NCBI GenBank assembly: GCA_019112785.1
Contig: DXIQ01000092.1
Coordinates: forward strand, 20,534-84,533
Source: Candidatus Blautia stercorigallinarum
GTDB taxonomy: Bacteria; Bacillota; Clostridia; Lachnospirales; Lachnospiraceae
Direction of reading: 5' to 3'
Length of the DNA stretch: 64,000 nt
Of the stretch, positions 59,638-64,000 are shown in pieces. Within the stretch, counting starts at the first letter, position 1. Every line of letters starts with the position of its first letter. The position numbers were made by a program, and so were the translations under genes. Under the pieces are notes generated by a model. The model was not told the origin of the DNA, searched no databases, and saw only the letters and a list, made by a program, of their open reading frames with translations.

Positions 59638-60342
59638 TTACTTCTTTACTACCGTATTGTCGTAGAATTTTCCGCTGCAGGCTTCATTACTGCAGGAAGC
59701 ACAGCCGCCTTCCATACAGTGCACCGGTTTCTGCTCTTCTTTTGGTTTTTTCTCCATGATCTTTGCCCGGACTGCAGCCAGGAAAGCCAGTACGAAGAAA
59801 GCGCCGGGAGCCAGGATAAAGATGGTTGCAGGCTCATAAGCCGCCGGCATGATCTGGAATCCGAAAACAGTTCCTGCGCCGATCAGCTCGCGGAATGCCG
59901 CCAGAATAGTTATAGACAGGGTAAAGCCCAGTCCCATACCGATACCGTCAAAGATAGAGGCTACAGGTCCGTTCTGAGAAGCATAAGCTTCCGCTCTTCC
60001 CAGAATGATACAGTTTACTACGATCAGAGGGATATAAAGTCCCAGAGAATCGTAAAGGCTGGGGATAAATCCCTGTAAAAGCAGCTGCACAATGGTTACA
60101 AAAGAAGCAACTACTACGATATAAGCAGGCATACGTACTTTATCCGGGATAATATTCCTCAAAAGTGAAATAAACAGATTAGACATAGCCAGGACCACTG
60201 TAGTGGTAAGTCCCATACCGATACCGTTTATGGCTGCTGTTGTTACAGCCAGAGTCGGACACATACCCAAAACCAGTACAAAGGTGGGATTTTCCTTAAT
60301 GATACCGTTATATAAACGTTCCACAGGTGTATTTGCTTTCAT
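59638..60342 (-). CDS. rnfE: Rnf complex membrane subunit RnfE
   Basis: 234 residues, six transmembrane helices; NPTFVLVLGMCPTLAVTTAAIN and LIVVNCIILGRAEAYAS match RnfE. The C-terminus has an extra cysteine-rich tail (CMEGGCASCSNEACSG), longer than in Proteobacteria, possibly an additional metal or FeS site. One base separates it from rnfG. Confidence 0.94.
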   Translation of the reverse strand: MKANTPVERLYNGIIKENPTFVLVLGMCPTLAVTTAAINGIGMGLTTTVVLAMSNLFISLLRNIIPDKVRMPAYIVVVASFVTIVQLLLQGFIPSLYDSLGLYIPLIVVNCIILGRAEAYASQNGPVASIFDGIGMGLGFTLSITILAAFRELIGAGTVFGFQIMPAAYEPATIFILAPGAFFVLAFLAAVRAKIMEKKPKEEQKPVHCMEGGCASCSNEACSGKFYDNTVVKK

Positions 60343-60343
60343 T

Positions 60344-60952
60344 TTATTCTCCCTCCTTTATGTAATTAAAGGCGCACAGACCGGCGTTTACACCGCCTGT
60401 AATGGCATTTGAGGTAATGGTCGCGCCGCTGATAGCGTTGATCTCGTTGTCTGCGGAAGCCCCTGTTTTGGTTACTGTGAAGGATTCCACATTTTTATTG
60501 CTGAACTGCCCCTTAAAGGATTCATCTGTAGCATTCATTCCAAGACCAGCGGTCTCATTAATGGTCAGGATAGAAATCCCATTTAAAGTTCCATCAAGCT
60601 GTACGCCCATGGAGAAAGAAATATCTCCGCCATATCCTTCAGAAGTAGTCATGTTCAGCGCATAGCCGATGGTTTCCCCTGAAGCATCTTTTGCCTCCAT
60701 GACCTCATTCACTGTCTGGGCTGTAAAGCCGTTGTCTGCAAGGTACTGGGCAATATCTGCATCTCCTGCTTCCACACAGACCTCAAAGGAATCTGCATCT
60801 TCAAATACCGCCTGATATGCTTCCTGTTTGGCCATCTCTTCCTGCTGGGCAATAGGTTCTTTTGTAACCTGATAAACCAGTCCCAGAAGACCGCCGGATA
60901 CTAAAGTGATCAGGGTAAGTATGATCGTATCTTTTATGATTGTATTTTTCAT
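60344..60952 (-). CDS. rnfG: Rnf complex subunit RnfG (covalent FMN)
   Basis: 202 residues. One N-terminal TM segment (about 10-28) and an extracytoplasmic domain with the covalent-FMN motif SGATITSNAI near the C-terminus (Thr attachment). Flavinylation would need an ApbE protein, not seen in the window. Overlaps rnfD by 4 bp. Confidence 0.94.
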   Translation of the reverse strand: MKNTIIKDTIILTLITLVSGGLLGLVYQVTKEPIAQQEEMAKQEAYQAVFEDADSFEVCVEAGDADIAQYLADNGFTAQTVNEVMEAKDASGETIGYALNMTTSEGYGGDISFSMGVQLDGTLNGISILTINETAGLGMNATDESFKGQFSNKNVESFTVTKTGASADNEINAISGATITSNAITGGVNAGLCAFNYIKEGE

Positions 60953-61908
60953 GCTTTCTTACCTCCCTTTCCGAAGGCTGCCGGCATGGTAAAACGCTCA
61001 ATAAGCGGAACCAGCAGGTTGCAGAAGATGATCGCATAGGAAACGCCTTCTGCAGATCCTCCGAAGATACGGAAAAGACCTGTGAAAATCCCTAAGCAGA
61101 TACCGTATACGATCCGTCCCTTGCTTGTGATAGGAGATGTAACATAATCTGTCGCCATAAACCATGCTCCCAGCATCAGTCCGCCGCCGCAGAGCTGGCA
61201 AAGCAGATAATAGAAATCCAGTCCATGTCCCCCAAAGATCAGAGCAAATACGCTGAATGTAAGGATATAGGCAACCGGGATCCTGAAATCGATGATTCCT
61301 CGGATCAGAAGGATCGCAGCACCGATCAGAATAGCAAGAGCCGATGTCTCACCGATAGTCCCTTGAACATTACCGATAAAAAGGCTTAACAGGTCTACTG
61401 TCTCTCCGGACTTCATAGCTGCCAGAGGAGTAGCTCCTGATACAGTATCCACAATGTTTCCCCAGGCGCCGTCTGGTACGGCAAAGTCTGTCATCCTGCC
61501 TGTAAATGAGATCAGCAGGAAACATCTGGCTGCCAGAGCCGGGTTCATAAAGTTCTGTCCCAGGCCGCCGAAAAGCTGTTTTACCACTAAGATAGCAAAA
61601 ATGCCGCCGATCACAGCAATCCACCAGGGAGCCTTTGGAGGAAGGTTCAGCGCCAGCAGAAGTCCTGTGACTACTGCGCTGTAATCCTTCACTGTAAGTT
61701 TTTTATGTACGATCTTTTCATAAACCGCTTCTGTCGCCACACAGGCTGCTATGGTCACCAGTACAAGCAGAAGGGCGTGGGGTCCGAAATTATAAATTCC
61801 GAATAATGTAGCAGGCAGTAATGCGATAATGACTGTAAGCATTATGCTGCTGGTGTCCACCTTCGACCTTACATGAGGGGAAGATGATACGTGTAATAAT
61901 TCACTCAT
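60949..61908 (-). CDS. rnfD: Rnf complex membrane subunit RnfD
   Basis: 319 residues with ~9 transmembrane segments. NLPPKAPWWIAVIG, FGGLGQNFMNPALAARCFL and VSGATPLAAMKSG (the FMN-attachment Thr loop) are diagnostic. Ion-translocation core with RnfG. Confidence 0.94.
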   Translation of the reverse strand: MSELLHVSSSPHVRSKVDTSSIMLTVIIALLPATLFGIYNFGPHALLLVLVTIAACVATEAVYEKIVHKKLTVKDYSAVVTGLLLALNLPPKAPWWIAVIGGIFAILVVKQLFGGLGQNFMNPALAARCFLLISFTGRMTDFAVPDGAWGNIVDTVSGATPLAAMKSGETVDLLSLFIGNVQGTIGETSALAILIGAAILLIRGIIDFRIPVAYILTFSVFALIFGGHGLDFYYLLCQLCGGGLMLGAWFMATDYVTSPITSKGRIVYGICLGIFTGLFRIFGGSAEGVSYAIIFCNLLVPLIERFTMPAAFGKGGKKA

Positions 61909-61920
61909 GACTTTCTCCTC

Positions 61921-63243
61921 CTATTTCGGTTTTCTGCGGTTTGCCATAACCATTTTTCTCATGGACCGCATGGACTGGGTCAGTGGACGTTTTGCCGGAC
62001 AGACAAAGCTGCAGCATCCGCACTCCACACATTCCATTCCGTAATGTTTTTCGAACAGTTCCGCCTGTCCATGTTCCGAATAGGTAGCCAGTCTTGAGGG
62101 AACCAGCCTTGCAGGGCAGGCTTTGACACATCTGCCGCAGTTAATGCAGGCTGTAGGCTCTTTTTCAGAGATATCATCTTCTGTCATGCACAGCATGGCT
62201 GAAGATGTCTTTACAACAGGCACATGATAATCAAACATGGCAAATCCCATCATAGGACCGCCGGAAATGATCTTCTTGGCAGGCTGTTTAAAGCCCCCGG
62301 CAGCCTCCAGCAGGTCTGCAAAAGAAGTTCCCAGTTTTGCCTTAAAGTTGCAGGGATCAGCCACTGCCTCGCCAGTTACTGTCACGATCCGGTCCATTAC
62401 CGGTTCTCCTGCTATAACCGCCCGGTACACAGCACATACTGTATCGATATTATCTACCACACAGCCGGCGTCTGCGGGAAGCATAGAAGAATTGATCTCC
62501 CTGCCGCTGACCGCATAGATCAGGCAGCGCTCAGCACCCTGGGGATATTTCGTCTTCAGAGTCTGCACCTCGATCTTCGGCTCGTTTTTTACCATCTCTG
62601 ATATCTTTGCGATACAATCCGGCTTGTTATCCTCAATACAGATATAACCCTTTGCATTGTCAAAAAGTTTCAGAATGCATTTTAAGCCCCCGATGATCCA
62701 TTCCGGCTGCTCTAACATCCTTCTGTAGTCAGAAGTAAGATAAGGTTCGCACTCCGCTCCGTTTACCAGAACATATTCGATCTTCTCCGGCTCCTTGGGA
62801 GCCAGTTTTACATGAGTCGGGAAACCTGCGCCTCCCATTCCCACTACGCCGCCTTCCTTGATCCGCTCCAGGATTTCTTCCTTGGACAGCGCCTCCAGCG
62901 AATCGGCTTTCTGAAACTCAACAGTTTCATACTTTTCGTCATTTTCCACCACGATGGCATCCACCATGGATCCTACATTATTTCTGACTTTTTTAATCTC
63001 TTTCACTGTTCCTGACACGGAAGCGTGAATATTTGCAGAAACAAATCCCCCCATTTCTGCAATCTTCTGACCTGCCAGAACATGATCACCTTTTGCCACG
63101 ATCGGTTTCGCCGGAGCACCGATATGCTGTGACAGAGGATATACCAGTTCTTTCCCGGGAAGCAGTTCCCGGACAGGCTTTTCCTTGGACAGCTCTTTTC
63201 CATCATAGGGATGGACGCCGCCTCGAAAGGTTAAAAACGCCAT
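61921..63243 (-). CDS. rnfC: Rnf complex subunit RnfC (NADH-side)
   Basis: 440 residues. GGVHPYDGKELSKEKP at the N-terminus, the FMN/NADH fold in the middle (GGAGFPTHVKL, NGAECEPYLTSDYR) and two 4Fe-4S clusters (CINCGRCVKACP, CVECGCCSFVCP) near the C-terminus. First gene of the rnfCDGEAB operon, whose complex couples ferredoxin oxidation and NAD+ reduction to export of Na+ or H+. Confidence 0.95.
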   Translation of the reverse strand: MAFLTFRGGVHPYDGKELSKEKPVRELLPGKELVYPLSQHIGAPAKPIVAKGDHVLAGQKIAEMGGFVSANIHASVSGTVKEIKKVRNNVGSMVDAIVVENDEKYETVEFQKADSLEALSKEEILERIKEGGVVGMGGAGFPTHVKLAPKEPEKIEYVLVNGAECEPYLTSDYRRMLEQPEWIIGGLKCILKLFDNAKGYICIEDNKPDCIAKISEMVKNEPKIEVQTLKTKYPQGAERCLIYAVSGREINSSMLPADAGCVVDNIDTVCAVYRAVIAGEPVMDRIVTVTGEAVADPCNFKAKLGTSFADLLEAAGGFKQPAKKIISGGPMMGFAMFDYHVPVVKTSSAMLCMTEDDISEKEPTACINCGRCVKACPARLVPSRLATYSEHGQAELFEKHYGMECVECGCCSFVCPAKRPLTQSMRSMRKMVMANRRKPK

Positions 63244-63262
63244 ATGTTAGTCCCTCCTTTAT

Positions 63263-63448
63263 CTATGTATAACCGGACATGGCCCGATTATCGTCTATCT
63301 GGTCCTTTTCTCCTATAGGCTGAGGATACAGATTTGTATTCCAGGAGACAAAGGGTTGCAGCAGTTTAAAAAGCAAAATAGAAAAAGCTCCCCACAACAA
63401 TGAGGAGGCCAGGCACAGAAAGAGTCGTTTATGATATACTAACCGCAA
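63263..63448 (-). CDS. Possible small membrane protein preceding rnfC
   Basis: 61 codons from a TTG, with a hydrophobic N-terminal stretch (LFLCLASSLLWGAFSILLF) and a polar tail, ending 19 bp before the rnfC start. No good ribosome binding site, so a coding role is uncertain. It may be a chance frame in the rnf leader. Confidence 0.25.
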   Translation of the reverse strand: MRLVYHKRLFLCLASSLLWGAFSILLFKLLQPFVSWNTNLYPQPIGEKDQIDDNRAMSGYT

Positions 63449-63488
63449 ACGCCAATATCACCGGCAGACGTCAAATATATATAAATAT

Positions 63489-63548
63489 TCACTCGGCTTG
63501 TTGCTTTATGATATAATAAAGAAATATTCCTGCTATTTTGAAACCCAT
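63489..63548 (-). CDS. Possible 19-residue peptide with strong ribosome binding site
   Basis: ATG behind AAAGGAGAAAT opens MGFKIAGIFLYYIIKQQAE. Short and hydrophobic. It may be a leader peptide of the rnf operon. No other evidence. Confidence 0.25.
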   Translation of the reverse strand: MGFKIAGIFLYYIIKQQAE

Positions 63549-63652
63549 ATTTCTCCTTTCTATATAATATATCATCTCTTTGGAGAAATCACTAGAAAAA
63601 TTTAGGAATTTTTCGTACAATTTTAAATACAATTTGAAAGGATTTTGTTAAA

Positions 63653-63876
63653 ATGATAACAACTAAAGAAATTCTCTGTCAGGAAAATATCAATATAGAC
63701 AAAGGCTTCTTTCCTGAAGAAATGTGTCTGGAGGATACACTCTTTTTCGATATTGAAACAACTGGTCTGAGTCCTGGAAACAGCCGGGTATTTCTTATCG
63801 GTATCATTACAAAAGACAGGGAAGATCCTTTTCCTGTTCTCCTTCAGTTTCTGGCGGAGGAAAACACAGAAAATCA
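63653..63876 (+). pseudogene. RNase H-like (YprB-type) exonuclease, interrupted
   Basis: The first ~74 residues (DTLFFDIETTGLSPGNSRVFLIG, with the DIE exonuclease motif I) match the PF13482/YprB_RNaseH-like superfamily. The homology ends at EENTEN, where the sequence switches to the terminal hairpins of a mobile element. The remaining ~100 residues and motifs II-III must lie beyond the insertion. Preceded by AAAGGA and an extended -10 promoter. Inactivated unless the insertion is precise and reversible. Confidence 0.8.
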
Positions 63877-64000
63877 ACACCACCCGTCTAACGGGTGGTT
63901 TGCTCTGAGGCTATAAGCCTCTGTTACCGGCCAGCGCCTAAAGACGCTGGCTTTCACTTTGTTCAAGCCACTATTGCCCTTGACTCGTCGCTGCCCTTCA
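63877..64000 (-). mobile_element. End of an IS200/IS605-type element, with putative TnpB 3' end and right-end RNA
   Basis: Three successive short hairpins (ACCACCCG/CGGGTGGT at 63879-63899, GAGGC/GCCTC at 63907-63921, GCCAGCG/CGCTGGC at 63930-63951) resemble IS605-family ends and TnpB guide-RNA scaffolds. Reading the minus strand, an open frame from the right edge ends GSDESRAIVA-stop at 63964-63966, as a TnpB C-terminus could. The element continues beyond the window. The boundary with the host gene is near 63876. Family assignment is by structure only. Confidence 0.6.

Larger units (their letters stand above)
63244..63652. promoter_or_regulatory. Intergenic region upstream of rnfC and the interrupted gene
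   Basis: About 400 bp without a certain gene. On the plus strand an extended -10 (TGATATAAT, 63509-63517) should drive the interrupted gene. On the minus strand are TTGACG near 63470 and a TATATT-type -10 near 63575, but no clean rnf promoter. Two small minus-strand frames are described separately. Confidence 0.4.

Overview
The window looks like a chromosomal segment of a Gram-positive, spore-forming anaerobic gut Clostridium of the Lachnospiraceae type (Blautia/Dorea/Mediterraneibacter-like). Supporting genes are an alpha/beta small acid-soluble spore protein, a GerW/YtfJ sporulation protein, a YlbJ-like protein, a complete Rnf complex (CDGEAB order), the paired TIGR03960/TIGR03936 radical SAM genes, DUF6465 and DUF2953 proteins, Clostridia-type promoters (TTGAAA-17-TATAAT) and strong AGGAGG ribosome binding sites. 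Almost everything is on the minus strand. Plus-strand exceptions are lysR, arsR, araC, ylbJ, a spore protein gene, rpmB and the broken gene at the right edge.

Layout. 1-2253: radical SAM pair (left gene cut by the edge). 2354-4060: a solitary AAA-like/PD-(D/E)XK protein with its own promoter. 4247-9723: a membrane module of two-component system, VTC-type polyphosphate polymerase domain protein, DUF4956 membrane protein and a beta-helix carbohydrate-binding lipoprotein. 9901-10059: a long nested inverted repeat. 10070-13785: fructose PTS genes (1-phosphofructokinase, PTS IIABC, DeoR regulator) with repeated operator-like boxes at the promoter. 14052-15818: HPr-like protein, RNase H and a phosphodiesterase/phosphatase-superfamily protein. 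15967-18879: a decayed catabolic locus (truncated RraA, frameshifted and truncated 2-hydroxyacid dehydrogenase, intact LysR regulator, and a chimeric LamB/YcsF-aminotransferase pseudogene). 18965-21522: lactate dehydrogenase and malic enzyme behind a promoter with an 18-bp palindrome. 21694-23788: metal-binding HMA protein, ArsR, AraC and a MoxR remnant.

23995-35259 is a dense housekeeping run: recU, signal peptidase I, two pseudouridine synthases, an SDR protein, YgiQ-type radical SAM, HAD phosphatase, RsmF-type methyltransferase, small alarmone synthetase, M23 peptidase, and pepD. Next come ylbJ, a coiled-coil protein, coaD, rsmD, mgsA, the spore protein, DUF6465, recG, fakA-like, asp23-like, rpmB, gerW with a 45-residue membrane protein, DUF2953, a tandem-PPK2 polyphosphate:AMP phosphotransferase, NUDIX, a PBP2/RodA-FtsW pair, U32 peptidase, zapA, and ruvB-ruvA with two membrane/redox-linked genes. 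57081-57520 holds a remnant of an Rpn-type nuclease/transposase. 58238-63243 is the rnf operon, which couples ferredoxin:NAD+ oxidoreduction to ion pumping and so connects to the lactate/malate redox genes.

At the right edge an RNase H-like gene is broken near 63876 by the end of what looks like an IS200/IS605-family element. Its three consecutive hairpins have the layout of a TnpB-associated right-end RNA. No CRISPR array, tRNA or rRNA was recognised. The most notable observations are the decayed locus, the insertion at the right edge, the polyphosphate/lipoprotein module, and several recurring hairpin families at gene ends.
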